Counted from the stretch's first letter, positions 46,130 to 59,076 are shown. The stretch is DNA of 64,000 nt from Caballeronia telluris (GCF_001544495.1 NZ_FCNZ02000013.1:149734-213733), one strand, 5' to 3'. Notes: generated from the letters alone by a model not told the origin. Program-made: numbers and translations.

Positions 46130-46942
46130 TCAGCGCGTCTTCGCGACCGCCTGCGCGAGCGTCACATACTCGGCAACCGGCACTTCTTCCGCGCGGCGCG
46201 CGAGATCGAAACCGAGCGCATCGAAATCGACCGTGTCGCGATAGGCGGCGAGCGTATTGCGCATCATCTTGCGACGCTGCGAAAACGCCGCCTGCACGAC
46301 CTCGCCGAGCACGCGAGCGTCGACTGAAGGCAACTCGTGCGGCGCGAACGGAATCATCCGCACGATCGCGGAATTCACCTTCGGCGGCGGCTGGAACGAC
46401 TCGGGCGGCACGTCGATCAGCTTGTCCATCGAATAGCGATACTGAAGCATCACCGACAGCCGGCCGAAATCCTTCGTGCCCGGTTCGGCGATCATCCGGT
46501 CGACGACTTCGTCCTGCAGCATGAAATGCTGATCGACGACTTTCGGCGCGAACGAAGTGAGATGAAACAGCAGCGGACTGGAAATGTTGTACGGCAAGTT
46601 CCCGACGATCCGAAGCGACGGCTTGTCGCCTTCCAGCGCAAGCGCGCCGAAGTCGAAGTCGAGCGCGTCGCCTGCGTGCAGCACGAGCAGGTCACCGAAG
46701 CGCTTGCCGAGCCGCGCGATCAGGTCGCGGTCCAGTTCGACCGCGTGCAGCGGCGACTCGGGCGTGGCGAGCCGTTCGATCAGCGGCTCTGTGAGCGCAG
46801 CCAGGCCCGGGCCGATCTCGACCATGCGCTCGCCGCGCGCAGGCCGAATCGTATCGACGATCGAGTCGATCACGCCCTGATCGACGAGGAAGTTTTGCCC
46901 GAAGCGCTTGCGCGCGAAATGGCCCTGGTGCTTGGTCGACAT
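46130..46942 (-). CDS. rsmA: 16S rRNA (adenine(1518)-N6/adenine(1519)-N6)-dimethyltransferase
   Basis: RsmA (KsgA) dimethylates two adenines in helix 45 of 16S rRNA. The 270-residue protein has [13 protein letters not shown] at the N-terminus, the SAM motif [15 protein letters not shown], the acidic VELDRDL, and the catalytic NLPYN motif ([11 protein letters not shown]), followed by the C-terminal helical domain ([12 protein letters not shown]). It is last in the leftward lptD-surA-pdxA-rsmA series, a classic conserved operon. Confidence 0.96.
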   Translation of the reverse strand: MSTKHQGHFARKRFGQNFLVDQGVIDSIVDTIRPARGERMVEIGPGLAALTEPLIERLATPESPLHAVELDRDLIARLGKRFGDLLVLHAGDALDFDFGALALEGDKPSLRIVGNLPYNISSPLLFHLTSFAPKVVDQHFMLQDEVVDRMIAEPGTKDFGRLSVMLQYRYSMDKLIDVPPESFQPPPKVNSAIVRMIPFAPHELPSVDARVLGEVVQAAFSQRRKMMRNTLAAYRDTVDFDALGFDLARRAEEVPVAEYVTLAQAVAKTR

Positions 46943-46987
46943 CGAAAGAACCGCTTAAGGACTGCGAGATGGATGGGATCGAACGGG

Positions 46988-47974
46988 TCAGCCCGCGCGC
47001 CGATGGCTCGCCATCGAAACGGCGGTATCGATGGCCGCGATCATGCTGCCGGCGTCCGCGCGGCCGGTGCCCGCGAGATCGAGCGCGGTGCCGTGGTCGA
47101 CCGACGTGCGGATGATCGGCAGCCCGAGCGTGACGTTGATGCCTTCACCGAACGTCGCGAATTTCAGCACCGGCAGGCCCTGGTCGTGGAACATCGCGAG
47201 CACGCAATCCGCGTCTTTCAGATAGCGCGGCTGGAACAGCGTGTCCGCCGGATACGGGCCCGGCGCGTCGATGCCGAGTGCGCGCGCGCGTTCCAGCGCG
47301 GGCGCGATCACGTCGATTTCCTCGCGGCCCAGATAGCCGTTTTCTCCCGCGTGCGGATTGAGCCCGGTCACGAGAATGCGCGGCGCGGACAAGCCGAAAT
47401 GCGCGCGCAGGTCGTGATCGATGATATGCAGCGTCTCGACGATGCCACGGGCCGTGAGCGCCGCAGACACGTCCTTGAGCGGCAGATGCGTGGTCGCGAG
47501 CGCGACGCGCAGCGGCCGTTCGCCCGTGCCCGCCAGCATCATCACGACGCGCGGCGTATTCGTGCGCTCGGCGAGATATTCGGTGTGGCCGGTGAAGGCA
47601 ACACCGGCGTCGTTGATCGTGCTCTTTTGCAACGGCGCCGTGACGATCGCGTCGAACCGGCCGGCGAGCGCGCCGTCGATCGCGGCATCGAGCAGGGCGA
47701 GCACATAGCGTCCGTTGGCCGCGTCGAGCTTGCCCGCCAGCGACGGCACCGCAAGCGCGTGATGCTCGATGTCGATCTGGGCGCTTTGGAGCGCTGCCTG
47801 CGAGCCCGCGCGATCCTGCAACAACGCGCGGTCGCCGAGCACGGTGAAACGCGCGGAAGGCCAGCGTGTCGCCGCATGACCGAGTGCCGCCGCAGTCAAT
47901 TCGGGACCGACTCCGGCAGGCTCGCCGGTGGTGATCGCGATGGAAAGCGGACGGGCGTCGGAGGCGGCGTTCAT
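46988..47974 (-). CDS. pdxA: 4-hydroxythreonine-4-phosphate dehydrogenase
   Basis: PdxA oxidises 4-phosphohydroxy-L-threonine in the DXP-dependent pathway to pyridoxal phosphate. The 328-residue protein starts with [20 protein letters not shown] and has the metal-binding His residues in [23 protein letters not shown] and [12 protein letters not shown], plus [18 protein letters not shown]. It lies 16 bp after surA, with rsmA 45 bp downstream. Confidence 0.96.
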   Translation of the reverse strand: MNAASDARPLSIAITTGEPAGVGPELTAAALGHAATRWPSARFTVLGDRALLQDRAGSQAALQSAQIDIEHHALAVPSLAGKLDAANGRYVLALLDAAIDGALAGRFDAIVTAPLQKSTINDAGVAFTGHTEYLAERTNTPRVVMMLAGTGERPLRVALATTHLPLKDVSAALTARGIVETLHIIDHDLRAHFGLSAPRILVTGLNPHAGENGYLGREEIDVIAPALERARALGIDAPGPYPADTLFQPRYLKDADCVLAMFHDQGLPVLKFATFGEGINVTLGLPIIRTSVDHGTALDLAGTGRADAGSMIAAIDTAVSMASHRRAG

Positions 47975-47990
47975 CGTGGCGGGCTCCGCG

Positions 47991-49352
47991 TTACTGGTCC
48001 GCTTGCGCCGCGATGCCCTTGTATTGCACGTAGGCGGTATCGCGCAGTTCGCGCAGCCAGTCTGAATACGCCTGCTCGGCCTTGCGCTGGCCGATGGCCT
48101 GGCGCGCGATGTCGAGCTGCTGCGTGGCCGAGCCTTCGGCTTCGCGGCGTGCGAGCACCTGAATCAAGTGATAGCCGTACTCGCTGCGCACCGGATCGCT
48201 GACGTCGTTGTCCTTCAGATTGTTCATCGCGCGTTCGAACTCGGGCACCGTTTCGCCCGGGCTGATCCAGCCGAGATCGCCGCCTTGCGACGCCGAACCG
48301 TCCTGCGAATACGTGCGCGCGAAGTTCGCGAAGTCGCCGCCGCCGACCACGTCGCGTTTGATGTCGAGCAGCTTCTGCCGCGCCGCCGACTCCGACATGC
48401 CGTCCGACACGCGCAGCAGAATGTGGCGCACGTGCGTCTGTACGAGCTTCGGCGCGTCGGCTGCCGTGCCCTGTCCCGAGCGGCGCTCGACGAGCTTGAT
48501 GATCTCGAAGCCGCCATCCGTGCGGATCAGTTGCGGCACGACCTGGCCCGGACGCAGCGTGGCAACCGCCGACACGACGCCCGCGGGCAGCGAGCCTTGC
48601 GTGCGAAAGCCGAGATCGCCGCCCTTCGCGGCATCGGTGTCCTGCGAATTCTGCTTCGCGAGTTTCGCAAAATCGTCGCCCGACTGCGCTTCCTTCAGCA
48701 CGGCTTCAGCCTTCGCCTGGAGCGCGGCGACGTCGGTCTGCGACGCGTTCGGCGGCAGCTTGAACATGATGTGCTGCAGATGCAGGTCGCTTGACTGCTT
48801 CGCGTTCGGGCCGCGCTGGCTCGCCACGTAGTTCGCGATTTCCGCGTCGGACACGGTGATCTTGCTGTCGACTTCCTTCTCGCGCAGCTTCGAGAGCGTG
48901 AGTTCGGTGCGCGCGTCGCGCGTGAATGTCGACCAGGGCACGCCTTGCGCCTCGATGCGCGCGCGGTACACGTCGAGCGTCATCTGGTTCTGCTGCGCGA
49001 GACGTTCTAGCGTGCGGTTCACGGTAGCGTCGTCGACGTTGATGCCGTCTTCCTTCGCCTTCTGCAACTGGACGCGCTCGATCACCATCTGGTCGAGCAC
49101 CTGACGCTGCAACTGCGGCGTGGGCGGCAGCGGCGCGTTCTGCTGCTGCAGACGCCGCGTGATGAGCCCGACGCGGTCCAGGAGTTCGCGCTGCGTGATG
49201 ACGTCGCTATTGACGACCGCGACGACCGAATCGGCGAGTTGCACGTTGCCCTTCGACAAGGCCTGCGCGCCGGCGGGGGAACTCAGGATCAGTGCCGCGG
49301 CGAAAGCGCCCGCTGCCAGCGTTGTCGATCGAAACCTGTTCATGTTTGCCAC
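47991..49352 (-). CDS. surA: Periplasmic chaperone and peptidyl-prolyl isomerase SurA
   Basis: SurA escorts outer-membrane proteins, including LptD, through the periplasm. The 453-residue precursor has a signal peptide ([20 protein letters not shown], cleaved near AGA-QA), an N-terminal chaperone domain (about 40-180) and two parvulin domains (about 180-285 and 295-395; e.g. [20 protein letters not shown] and [17 protein letters not shown]). Starts at 49352 or, three codons on, 49343 (MNRFRST) are both possible. It lies 104 bp after lptD, its classic partner. Confidence 0.96.
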   Translation of the reverse strand: MANMNRFRSTTLAAGAFAAALILSSPAGAQALSKGNVQLADSVVAVVNSDVITQRELLDRVGLITRRLQQQNAPLPPTPQLQRQVLDQMVIERVQLQKAKEDGINVDDATVNRTLERLAQQNQMTLDVYRARIEAQGVPWSTFTRDARTELTLSKLREKEVDSKITVSDAEIANYVASQRGPNAKQSSDLHLQHIMFKLPPNASQTDVAALQAKAEAVLKEAQSGDDFAKLAKQNSQDTDAAKGGDLGFRTQGSLPAGVVSAVATLRPGQVVPQLIRTDGGFEIIKLVERRSGQGTAADAPKLVQTHVRHILLRVSDGMSESAARQKLLDIKRDVVGGGDFANFARTYSQDGSASQGGDLGWISPGETVPEFERAMNNLKDNDVSDPVRSEYGYHLIQVLARREAEGSATQQLDIARQAIGQRKAEQAYSDWLRELRDTAYVQYKGIAAQADQ

Positions 49353-49456
49353 AAATACTCCATCAAATACGGGTCTTGCCCGCTAGTGTGCTGCTCGTCT
49401 TGCGGTGGTTTTTGCCCGCTGTGACTCTTCCGATCGACCACATGTCATGCGTTGCG

Positions 49457-51826
49457 TCACTCGTAATTCGTGAACCGCGCGAGCGGCGCGGCCGCGGGCG
49501 GCGGCGTCTGGTAGCCCTGCACGCTCGAACGGAATGCGTTCACGAGACCGTTGTCGACGTTCGACAGGCCCTTGAATGTCAACTGGGCAAGCACGCGCGT
49601 GCCCGATGCCGACTCGCCGGTGGTCGTGACCCCGTTTGCGTAGCGCTGCATGCCGAAGCCGAACTGCCAGCAGTCGGCATCGTACTGGAAGCCGACCAGA
49701 CCGTCGACGAGCCGATGCCCCGCGAGATCGTAATTCACGCGGCCGACACCGTAGAGCCGTTGCGTGATCGGCCACTGCACCGACAACAGGATCTGGTTGA
49801 TCGGCTCGTTGGCGAGCGTGGTTTCGTTCTGACGCGTGTAGCGATAACCGACGTTGATCACCTTGCGGTCGGCCGGACTGAACGAGAAGCCGACGCTCGA
49901 TCGCACGAGCTGGTTGTTGTCCGCATTATATTGGAACGCCGTTTCCGAAGCGAAACCCGCGCCCAGCTTGATCGCCGCGCCCGCGATCAGGTCCGAGTGC
50001 TTCGCCTGGCCGGGAATCTGGTCCGGCGTGATCGTGACGCGCTGGCTCTGGAAATAGTACTGCTGCGCGATGACGAAGCGCGCGCGCTCGTCGCCCGTCG
50101 CCGGGTTGATGAAGCGCGTCGTGAGACCGACGGTCAGCCGGTTCGCGTCGGCGATCCGGTCGTTGCCGACGAACGTGTTCGGCGTGTAGATCTCCGCGAG
50201 ACCGAAGTCGGCTTCGGCGGTATCGAAGATCGGCGCGAAGTTCTGGTTGCGATACGGCGTGTAGACGTAATAGAGCCGCGGTTCGAGCGTCTGGATGTAG
50301 TCCTGGCCGAAGATCCGCACCGAGCGGTCGAACACGAGGCCCGTATCGAACGAGACGGTCGGAATCGATTCGGTGAAATTCTTCGGCTGGCCGGCCGGGG
50401 CCCCGGTCGCGATATGCGACAGATCGTACGACGCGAAGTGCCACTGCACCTTCGGCGTAATGAAATAGCCCGGCGCGTTGACGCTGTAGCTCAGGTACGG
50501 ATTGAAGACGGCGCGCTGGCCGTCGGTCGCGCCGGTCTGCGTGATCGTGAAGCGCGTGTAGTCGGCTTCCGCGCCGTAGTCGAAGCCGCCGACGTTGTAC
50601 TTGTTGTACAGCACGTTCAACTGCGGTTCGCGCGCGTACGGCGGAACCGAAGGCTGCAGCGTCTGCCAGCGCTGTTCGCGCGCGAGCACCGACCACGGCC
50701 CGTTGTTGTACGTCAGCCCGGCTTCCTGCTGATACAGCAACTGCGTGCCGTTCAGGAACTGGTTCGACGCGTTCGCCAGGTCTTCCGGGTATTGATCGTC
50801 GGAGACCTTGTTGTAGTTGATGTACCCGCCGAAACCGCCGCCGAAGTTCTGCTGATGCTGCAGGTAGATCGCGTAGCGGTTCGTGTGCGTCTGGCGGTCG
50901 TTCGGCAGGAACTCGCCCGTGATCGTGCCCGAATACGTCGGCGACAGATAACGGTAGGTCGCCGCCGTCTGCACGCCGCGGCGGGTCATCAGGCGCGGCG
51001 TCAGGGTCAAATCGCGATTCGGCGCGATGTTGAAGTAATACGGAATCGTCGCTTCGAAGCCGGTCGTCGAACTGAGCGAGAACGTCGGCGGCAGCAGACC
51101 GCTGCGCCGTTCGCTCGTCAGCGGAAACGACAGCCACGGGCTCGCGATGATCGGCACGCCCTGGAAGAACAGCACGCCGTTATGCGCGATGCCTTCTTCC
51201 GAACCCGTGTCGAAATCGAACGACGTGCCCTTGATGTACCACGCCGGGTCGGTCTCGCACGCGCACGCCGTGTAGGTGCCGTGATCGACCCGCGCCTGCT
51301 CGTTGTTGAGCATGTCGACGCGCTCGGCGCTGCCCGAACCGCCCGACAGGTTGAAGCGGTACTTCGGGTTCGTCATGTAGCCTTCGTTCGCTTCCACCTT
51401 CAGGTGCGCTTCCGGGCCGACGAACGTATTGCCGTTGCTGATGATCCTGACATTGCCGTATGCGTCGGCCGTGTCGGTGTCCTGGTCGTAGTGCAGCGCA
51501 TCCGACTTGATGATCGACACGTTCCTGCGCACTTCTGCCGAGCCCTTGGCGGCCATGTCTTCATCGGTGGTGCCGGTGGTTTTGTCGCCCAGCAGGAACG
51601 TGGCCGGCTGCTGGCCCGCACGCAGCGGCCGCTCTTCCAGCTGCGGCGCGAGGCGCAGGTTGCCCGCGCCGTCGAGCGGCTGGGGCTCGGCCGCCGCGCC
51701 CGCGAGTTGCGCGTGCGCAAGCGCCGGCATGAGACCCGGAGCGGCAAGCAGCGCCGCGACGAGCCGCCGTCTGCGTGGCAAAGCCTGGCGCTTGGTAATC
51801 GATTTTGGAAACTGTCGTGGCGGCAT
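49457..51826 (-). CDS. lptD: LPS-assembly outer-membrane protein LptD
   Basis: LptD is the outer-membrane barrel that inserts lipopolysaccharide with LptE. The 789-residue precursor has an Arg-rich signal peptide (residues 1-40: [20 protein letters not shown]), an OstA N-terminal jellyroll (about 80-250, with [20 protein letters not shown] and [11 protein letters not shown]) and a C-terminal barrel domain. A CxC pair ([10 protein letters not shown]) and a late Cys ([10 protein letters not shown]) are likely partners in the disulfides needed for maturation. The ATG at 51826 is preferred to a frame open to 51937. It is divergent from amgK. Confidence 0.96.
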   Translation of the reverse strand: MPPRQFPKSITKRQALPRRRRLVAALLAAPGLMPALAHAQLAGAAAEPQPLDGAGNLRLAPQLEERPLRAGQQPATFLLGDKTTGTTDEDMAAKGSAEVRRNVSIIKSDALHYDQDTDTADAYGNVRIISNGNTFVGPEAHLKVEANEGYMTNPKYRFNLSGGSGSAERVDMLNNEQARVDHGTYTACACETDPAWYIKGTSFDFDTGSEEGIAHNGVLFFQGVPIIASPWLSFPLTSERRSGLLPPTFSLSSTTGFEATIPYYFNIAPNRDLTLTPRLMTRRGVQTAATYRYLSPTYSGTITGEFLPNDRQTHTNRYAIYLQHQQNFGGGFGGYINYNKVSDDQYPEDLANASNQFLNGTQLLYQQEAGLTYNNGPWSVLAREQRWQTLQPSVPPYAREPQLNVLYNKYNVGGFDYGAEADYTRFTITQTGATDGQRAVFNPYLSYSVNAPGYFITPKVQWHFASYDLSHIATGAPAGQPKNFTESIPTVSFDTGLVFDRSVRIFGQDYIQTLEPRLYYVYTPYRNQNFAPIFDTAEADFGLAEIYTPNTFVGNDRIADANRLTVGLTTRFINPATGDERARFVIAQQYYFQSQRVTITPDQIPGQAKHSDLIAGAAIKLGAGFASETAFQYNADNNQLVRSSVGFSFSPADRKVINVGYRYTRQNETTLANEPINQILLSVQWPITQRLYGVGRVNYDLAGHRLVDGLVGFQYDADCWQFGFGMQRYANGVTTTGESASGTRVLAQLTFKGLSNVDNGLVNAFRSSVQGYQTPPPAAAPLARFTNYE

Positions 51827-52086
51827 GTATGGGTGGCGGTTCGATGCCGTTATGCGTTCGCGAGCCCGCAATGCCTTGAACTCGCACCCGAGTTTGCACT
51901 GGAAGCCGCGCAGTCGTATCCGACGAACCCGCTGCAAAAACGCTGCAAGCGAAAGCGGTTGCGAACGAAGGATGACACTCGATCGAAAGTGAAGCTGCGC
52001 TGCTCGGGCCTTGGCGCCGGGCGAAAACGGATCGCTTAAAAAAGTCGTGGGGTATTATATGGCAAGATGTTTTGCCCTTCGAATTT

Positions 52087-53112
52087 ATGACGCACATTCC
52101 CACCGACGCCCGCCTTACACAGCTTTACGCCTGGCTCGAATCGTTCGCCGAACGCTATCGGCTGGATCTTGCGAGCCTCGCGCCGGCGTCGACCGATGCC
52201 AGTTTTCGCCGCTATTTCCGCGTTGCCTGCGCCGACGAACACGGCAAAACGCTGATCGCCGTCGACGCCCCGCCGCCCGAGAAGTGCCAGGAGTTCGTCC
52301 AGGTCGCCGGCTTGCTGGCCGAGGCCGGCGTGCATGTGCCGGCCATCCTCGAAACCGATTTCGACGCCGGCTTCATGCTCGTGACCGATCTCGGCACGAC
52401 GACCTATCTCTCCGTGCTCGACGAGAAAAACGCGCGCGGGCTCATGCGCGCCGCGCTCGACGCGCTGATCCGCTTTCAGGCGACTTCGCGCGAAGGCGTG
52501 CTGCCGCCCTTCGACGAAGCGTTCCTGCGCCGCGAGATGGAACTGATGCCGGAATGGTTCGTCGGCCGGCATCTCGGGCGTGCGCTCGCCGAATCCGATC
52601 GCAAGGTGCTCGACACTACCTTTAGGCTGCTCGTCCAGAGCGCGCTTGCGCAGCCGCAGGTCTTCATGCTGCGCGACTTCATGCCGCGCAACCTGATGGT
52701 GAGCGAGCCGAATCCCGGCCTGCTCGACTTCCAGGATGCGGTCTACGGGCCGATTACCTACGATCTCGCATCGCTGCTGCGCGACGCCTTCATCAGCTGG
52801 GACGAAGAGTTCCAGCTCGACTGCATCGCCTATTACTGGGAACGCGCGAAGAAGGCCGGCTTGCCCGTCGATCCCGACTTCGGCGAGTTCTACCGGCAGG
52901 TCGAATGGACGGGCTTGCAGCGCCACATCAAGGTGCTGGGCCTCTTTTGCCGCATCAATTATCGCGACGGCAAGCCGGTCTATCTCGCCGATCTCCCGCG
53001 ATTCATCGGCTACGCGCGCAAGGTGGCCGAGCGCTACGGGCCGCTGCGTCCGTTCGCGCGTCTTCTCGATACGCTCGAAGGCCGCGCCGACGATGTCGGC
53101 TATACCTTCTGA
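52087..53112 (+). CDS. amgK: Anomeric N-acetylmuramate/N-acetylglucosamine kinase
   Basis: AmgK phosphorylates MurNAc and GlcNAc at C1 in the cell-wall recycling route that bypasses de novo UDP-MurNAc synthesis. The 341-residue protein has the aminoglycoside-phosphotransferase fold: a nucleotide-binding part with ASTDASFRRYFRV, the Brenner-like motif VFMLRDFMPRNLMV and the metal motif LLDFQDAVYGP. murU starts nine bases after its stop, and the pair is divergent from lptD, the conserved arrangement. The ATG at 52087 is preferred to an upstream TTG at 52072. Confidence 0.93.
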   Translation: MTHIPTDARLTQLYAWLESFAERYRLDLASLAPASTDASFRRYFRVACADEHGKTLIAVDAPPPEKCQEFVQVAGLLAEAGVHVPAILETDFDAGFMLVTDLGTTTYLSVLDEKNARGLMRAALDALIRFQATSREGVLPPFDEAFLRREMELMPEWFVGRHLGRALAESDRKVLDTTFRLLVQSALAQPQVFMLRDFMPRNLMVSEPNPGLLDFQDAVYGPITYDLASLLRDAFISWDEEFQLDCIAYYWERAKKAGLPVDPDFGEFYRQVEWTGLQRHIKVLGLFCRINYRDGKPVYLADLPRFIGYARKVAERYGPLRPFARLLDTLEGRADDVGYTF

Positions 53113-53121
53113 GCGCGCCGC

Positions 53122-55333
<2,212 letters not shown>

Positions 55334-55356
55334 CGCACCTGCGCGTCGTGAAAAAG

Positions 55357-55388
55357 AAGGCCGCTTCAGTCTGTCGAAGCGGCCTTTT
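55357..55388. terminator. Intrinsic terminator after purB
   Basis: AAGGCCGCTTC (55357-55367) and GAAGCGGCCTT (55376-55386) pair with an eight-base loop and are followed by TT. On the minus strand the tail is CTTTTTC, so it can also end the leftward orphan gene that stops at 55401. Confidence 0.88.
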
Positions 55389-55400
55389 GCATTTCCGCCA

Positions 55401-55967
55401 TCACTGCAGTACGTGCGGGTCGGGCATGAACGGATCTGCGTGGAGCAACGAAAAATCGATCATGTGATGGGCGTCACCGCGTTGATCGACGAAATCCTGC
55501 ACCCGCCATTCGGATTCGTCGAGACCGGCTGTCGGCCCCAACTGCGCGACGGAAATCACGTCCGGCATGTGGCTCGCGACTGCCTCGATACTTTGCAGCA
55601 GCATCAGATCATGTCGACCGAGCTCCAGCACGTCGGTCAGCGAAAGGGACAGTTGCGGCAGCGACGCCGCATTCGGCAGGAACGCGCCTTCGTCGCCGAC
55701 CGAAACGTCATTCCCGCTACCGGTAACGAGCGCACTGAGATTCAGGACATGATGCTCATCGAACGGGCCGATGAGGTGAAATCCGGTCGTGGCACCCGGC
55801 AGCACCGCAGCGTCGCGCGCGCGGATCGCGAGGCGCTGGATGTCGTCGTCACGTCCGTGCGATGCAGTTTCTTGAGCGAGCGTCGAGTCCAAACGGACTT
55901 GATCGTATTCGATGGCGGCGCGTTCGATGTGCAAAGGTTCTGGCCGAGGTGTATCGCTGAAGGGCAT
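55401..55967 (-). CDS. Orphan protein of unknown function
   Basis: A 188-residue acidic protein that I do not recognise. It has an even mix of short hydrophobic strands and polar loops (HHVLNLSALVTGSGNDVSV, then LPQLSLSLTDVLELG), which faintly recalls C-terminal repeats of large secreted RTX-type adhesins; this is only a likeness of pattern. There is no signal peptide with the ATG at 55967. The frame stays open to a TTG at 56066, which would add 33 residues including a hydrophobic stretch; neither start has a good ribosome site. The DNA looks less GC-rich than its neighbours, and it sits alone between two terminators, as an insertion might. Confidence 0.5.
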   Translation of the reverse strand: MPFSDTPRPEPLHIERAAIEYDQVRLDSTLAQETASHGRDDDIQRLAIRARDAAVLPGATTGFHLIGPFDEHHVLNLSALVTGSGNDVSVGDEGAFLPNAASLPQLSLSLTDVLELGRHDLMLLQSIEAVASHMPDVISVAQLGPTAGLDESEWRVQDFVDQRGDAHHMIDFSLLHADPFMPDPHVLQ

Positions 55968-56117
55968 GACAGGGAGCGAGATTAGCGCGCTTAAGAGCCC
56001 GCGTTTTAAGACGCGGAGTATGAATGGAAACGAATGCGCAAGTCTCCGCCTTTCGGTGACCGCCAAACATAGGAATATTCCGACCGCTCCCGTTCCTGAC
56101 CCTATTGCTTGATGAAA

Positions 56118-56159
56118 CTCAAAAGGCCATTCCGACTCACATCGGCATGGCCTTTTGAG
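56118..56159 (-). terminator. Terminator of the gntP-gntK operon
   Basis: CTCAAAAGGCCAT (56118-56130) and ATGGCCTTTTGAG (56147-56159) form a perfect 13-bp stem, with a further CCGA/TCGG pairing in the loop. It is 30 bp after the gntK stop, and TTTCATC follows on the minus strand. Confidence 0.85.
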
Positions 56160-56188
56160 AACTTCATCCTTCTCCTGACGGCTTTCTC

Positions 56189-56683
56189 TTAGCGCTCCTT
56201 CACTTCCTTCAGCACCTTCTCGACGATCTGATCCGGCGTCATCGCGATATCCGCTTCGATCGCCTCGTCCGCGCCCGGCGGCTCCAGCGTATCGAGCTGG
56301 CTTTGCAACAGCGACGGATCGAAGAAGTGGCCTTTGCGCTCGCCGAGCCGCTCGCGCAGCAATTCCACCGTGCCGTGCAAATAGACGAAGATCACGTCAC
56401 GGTCGCCGTCGCGCAGGATGTCGCGGTAAGAGCGCTTGAGCGACGAGCACGTGAATACCGCCGTCTCGCCCGCGCGCTGCTTCTCCTCAATCGCCGCGCG
56501 GATCGTCCGAAGCCACGGCCAGCGGTCGTCGTCCGTCAGCGGGATGCCCTTGTGCATCTTCTCCTTGTTCGCTTCGCTGTGAAACGCGTCGCCGTCGGTA
56601 AAGGGGCAGTCGAGCCGCTCGGCCAGCAGTTCGCCAATCCGCGTCTTGCCGCAACCCGAGACGCCCATTGCGATGAATATCAT
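56189..56683 (-). CDS. gntK: Gluconokinase
   Basis: GntK phosphorylates D-gluconate to 6-phosphogluconate, the substrate of Edd. The 164-residue P-loop kinase has Walker A MGVSGCGKTRIGELLAERLD (about 7-26), DGDAFHSEANKEKMHKGIPL and TDDDRWPWL, CSSLKRSYRDILR and the KGHFFDPSLLQSQLDTLEPP signature. AGGAGAATTCG precedes the ATG. It is 59 bp after gntP, with which it forms an operon. Confidence 0.96.
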   Translation of the reverse strand: MIFIAMGVSGCGKTRIGELLAERLDCPFTDGDAFHSEANKEKMHKGIPLTDDDRWPWLRTIRAAIEEKQRAGETAVFTCSSLKRSYRDILRDGDRDVIFVYLHGTVELLRERLGERKGHFFDPSLLQSQLDTLEPPGADEAIEADIAMTPDQIVEKVLKEVKER

Positions 56684-56742
56684 CGAATTCTCCTGAAAAG
56701 AGTGAGGGACTTCATCACCTCACTCCGATCCCCATCTGTTCC

Positions 56743-58104
56743 TTACAAAACCGCCGCAAGCGCGAAGGTCAGCCCCAAACCCAGGATCGAGATGATCGTT
56801 TCGCACAGCGACCAGGTCTTGAACGTCTGGCCCACCGTCATCCCGAAATACTCTTTGATCAGCCAAAAGCCGCCGTCGTTCACATGCGAGAAGATCAGCG
56901 AGCCGGCGCCCGTCGCGAGCACCAGCAACTCGGGCTTCGTGGCGCCGCCCGCGGCCGCCGCGATCGGCGCGACGATGCCGCACGCGGTCGTCATCGCGAC
57001 CGTCGCCGAGCCTGTCGCCAGACGAATCAGCGCGGCGACGAACCAGCCGAGCAACAGCGGCGACAAGTTCGCCTGCGAAGCCGACGCGACGATCTGCTGC
57101 GAAATGCCGCTTTCGCGCAGGATGTTGCCGAAGCCGCCGCCCGCGCCGACGATCAGCGTAATGCCCGCGATCGGCGCGAGACACTCGCCGCAAAACTTCT
57201 GGATCTGCTCGCGATTGAAGCCGCGCGCCGCGCCGAAAGTGTAGAAGCTGACGAGCACGGCGATCAGGAGCGCGATGTCCGACTGCCCGATGAAGCGCAG
57301 CAAGTCGTTCGGCAGCGTCTTCGGCGTGAAGACAAGGTCGGCCCAGCTGCCGACCAGCATCAGGATCACCGGCAGCAGGATCGTGAACAACGTGACGCCG
57401 AAGCCCGGCAGCTCGCGCTTCTGGCCTTCAGTATGCTGCTCGACGAACTGCGCCGCGAGCGGATTGTTCTCCGGCAGCTTGATGTACTTGTGGATCAGGA
57501 GCGCGAAGAGCGGACCGGCGACGATCGCCGTCGGCACGCCGACGATCAGTCCGTAGGCGATCGTCTTGCCGATGTCGGCGTGATACGCCTGCACGGCGAG
57601 GAGCGCGGCCGGGTGCGGCGGAATCAGGCCGTGCACGACCGACAGACCCGCGACCATCGGCAGGCCGATCAGCAGGAGCGATTTGCCCGTGCGCTTCGCG
57701 ACGTTGAACGCGATCGGAATCAGCAGCACGAAGCCGACTTCGAAGAACACCGGCAAGCCGACGATGATCGCGACGAACATCATCGCCCAGTGGATGTTCT
57801 TCTCGCCGAACAGGTGGATGAGCGTGTTCGCGATGCGCTCCGCGCCGCCCGATTCCGCCATCATCTTGCCGAGCATCGTGCCGAGGCCCACCACCACCGC
57901 GATGTGGCCGAGCGTGTTGCCGTTGCCGGTTTCGAACGCCTTCACGATCTTGTCCATCGGCATGCCGACGGCGAGGCCCAGCAACAGCGAGACAATCAGA
58001 AGAACGAGGAACGGGTAGACCTTGTAGCGCGTGATCATCAGGATCAGCACTGCGATCGCGATGACCGCGTAGACGAGCAGCATGCTGCCGTGGACGGCTT
58101 CCAT
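56743..58104 (-). CDS. gntP: Gluconate:H+ symporter, GntP family
   Basis: A 453-residue inner-membrane permease with about 12-14 helices, importing gluconate. Family marks are LILMITRYKVYPFLVLLIVS near the N-terminus, the GNTLGHIAVVVGLGTMLGKM loop, VHGLIPPHPAALLA and a late VNDGGFWLIKEYFG with the conserved Asp-Gly-Gly-Phe. The start follows AAAGGAGGCGC. It leads the gntP-gntK operon, separated by a terminator from edd-eda upstream. Confidence 0.94.
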   Translation of the reverse strand: MEAVHGSMLLVYAVIAIAVLILMITRYKVYPFLVLLIVSLLLGLAVGMPMDKIVKAFETGNGNTLGHIAVVVGLGTMLGKMMAESGGAERIANTLIHLFGEKNIHWAMMFVAIIVGLPVFFEVGFVLLIPIAFNVAKRTGKSLLLIGLPMVAGLSVVHGLIPPHPAALLAVQAYHADIGKTIAYGLIVGVPTAIVAGPLFALLIHKYIKLPENNPLAAQFVEQHTEGQKRELPGFGVTLFTILLPVILMLVGSWADLVFTPKTLPNDLLRFIGQSDIALLIAVLVSFYTFGAARGFNREQIQKFCGECLAPIAGITLIVGAGGGFGNILRESGISQQIVASASQANLSPLLLGWFVAALIRLATGSATVAMTTACGIVAPIAAAAGGATKPELLVLATGAGSLIFSHVNDGGFWLIKEYFGMTVGQTFKTWSLCETIISILGLGLTFALAAVL

Positions 58105-58282
58105 GAAGCGCCTCCTTTGGTTTTGTTGACGTTATCGCTACGGGTGCGTTTGCCGTCGCTTTGCATCAGCGGCGTCCGGCAAGCGCACACGCGGCGCCGA
58201 GGAATCCGGATTTTACTTGTTGCCTTCGATTTGCAGCGCTCCTACACCATCAAAACATCAATCCGAAAGCTCCTATAAATAC

Positions 58283-58320
58283 AAAAAAAGCCTCCGTGAC
58301 GCCGTGGTCGCAGAGGCTTT
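58283..58320 (-). terminator. Intrinsic terminator after edd-eda
   Basis: On the minus strand AAAGCCTC and GAGGCTTT (58287-58320) pair around an 18-base loop and run into TTTTTGTATTT. It is 50 bp after the eda stop and separates edd-eda from gntP-gntK. Confidence 0.75.
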
Positions 58321-58369
58321 CGCGGGTTGCCGGACGTTCGCGCGACCGGTTACGGGCAAGCGCGGGCGA

Positions 58370-59002
58370 TCAGGCCGGTGCGGCCAGCGCGCTTGCCGCT
58401 CGCGCGAGTCGCGTGACTTCCTCCCAGTTTTGCGCCGCGAGCGCCGCTTTCGGCGTCAGCCACGATCCGCCGACGCACACGACGTTCGGCTGCGCGAGGA
58501 AATTCGTCGCGGTTTCGGCGGTGATGCCGCCCGTCGGGCAGAACTTGAGCGTCGGAAACGGGCCGTAGAACGCTTGCAGCATCGGGATGCCGCCCGCCTG
58601 CTGCGCCGGGAAGAACTTGACGATCTCGTAGCCGAGTTCGAGCGCCTGGACGATATCGCTCGGCGTCATCACGCCGGGCAGAAGCGGCAGGCCGGCGTCC
58701 TGCGCGGCCTTATGCATGTCCTTCGTGAGTCCTGGCGACACGCCGAACTGCGCGCCCGCCTTCTTCGCCTGCGCGCAGTGCTCCGGTTTCGTGATCGTGC
58801 CGACACCGACGACGATGTCGTCCGCGAGCTGGCTCGCGCGCTCGATGGCGCCAATGCCCGCCGCCGTGCGCAGCGTGATTTCGAGCACCTTCACGCCGCC
58901 CGCGTGCAACGCGCGCGACACGTGCTCGCCCTGCTCGATCGAATCGAAGGCGAGGACCGGAATCACCGGGCCGAGACGCACGATTTCGCTGACTGTTTTC
59001 AT
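58370..59002 (-). CDS. eda: 2-keto-3-deoxy-6-phosphogluconate aldolase
   Basis: Eda splits KDPG to pyruvate and glyceraldehyde 3-phosphate. The 210-residue TIM-barrel class-I aldolase has Glu41 in VLEITLRT, GVGTI, GLTKDMHKAAQDAGLPLLPG and the Schiff-base Lys129 in EIVKFFPAQQAGG, then FCPTGGI. The ATG at 59002 follows CAGGAG. edd lies 74 bp upstream on the same strand. Confidence 0.97.
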   Translation of the reverse strand: MKTVSEIVRLGPVIPVLAFDSIEQGEHVSRALHAGGVKVLEITLRTAAGIGAIERASQLADDIVVGVGTITKPEHCAQAKKAGAQFGVSPGLTKDMHKAAQDAGLPLLPGVMTPSDIVQALELGYEIVKFFPAQQAGGIPMLQAFYGPFPTLKFCPTGGITAETATNFLAQPNVVCVGGSWLTPKAALAAQNWEEVTRLARAASALAAPA

Positions 59003-59076
59003 GTGATGCAACTCCTGTCTTGTGCGGCGTGTGTTGTTCTGTCCGCGAGTTTGTCTCTCAGATTCCTGCCCAGCGC

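Noticed and set aside
46337..48202. 621-codon plus-strand frame opposite rsmA and pdxA
   Set aside because: Antisense to two enzymes with intact motifs, low-complexity and charged translation.
49292..52039. 915-codon open frame on the plus strand opposite lptD
   Set aside because: It is the antisense shadow of a GC-rich real gene. The translation is arginine/valine-rich with no domain, while lptD on the other strand has a signal peptide, OstA domain and cysteine pairs.
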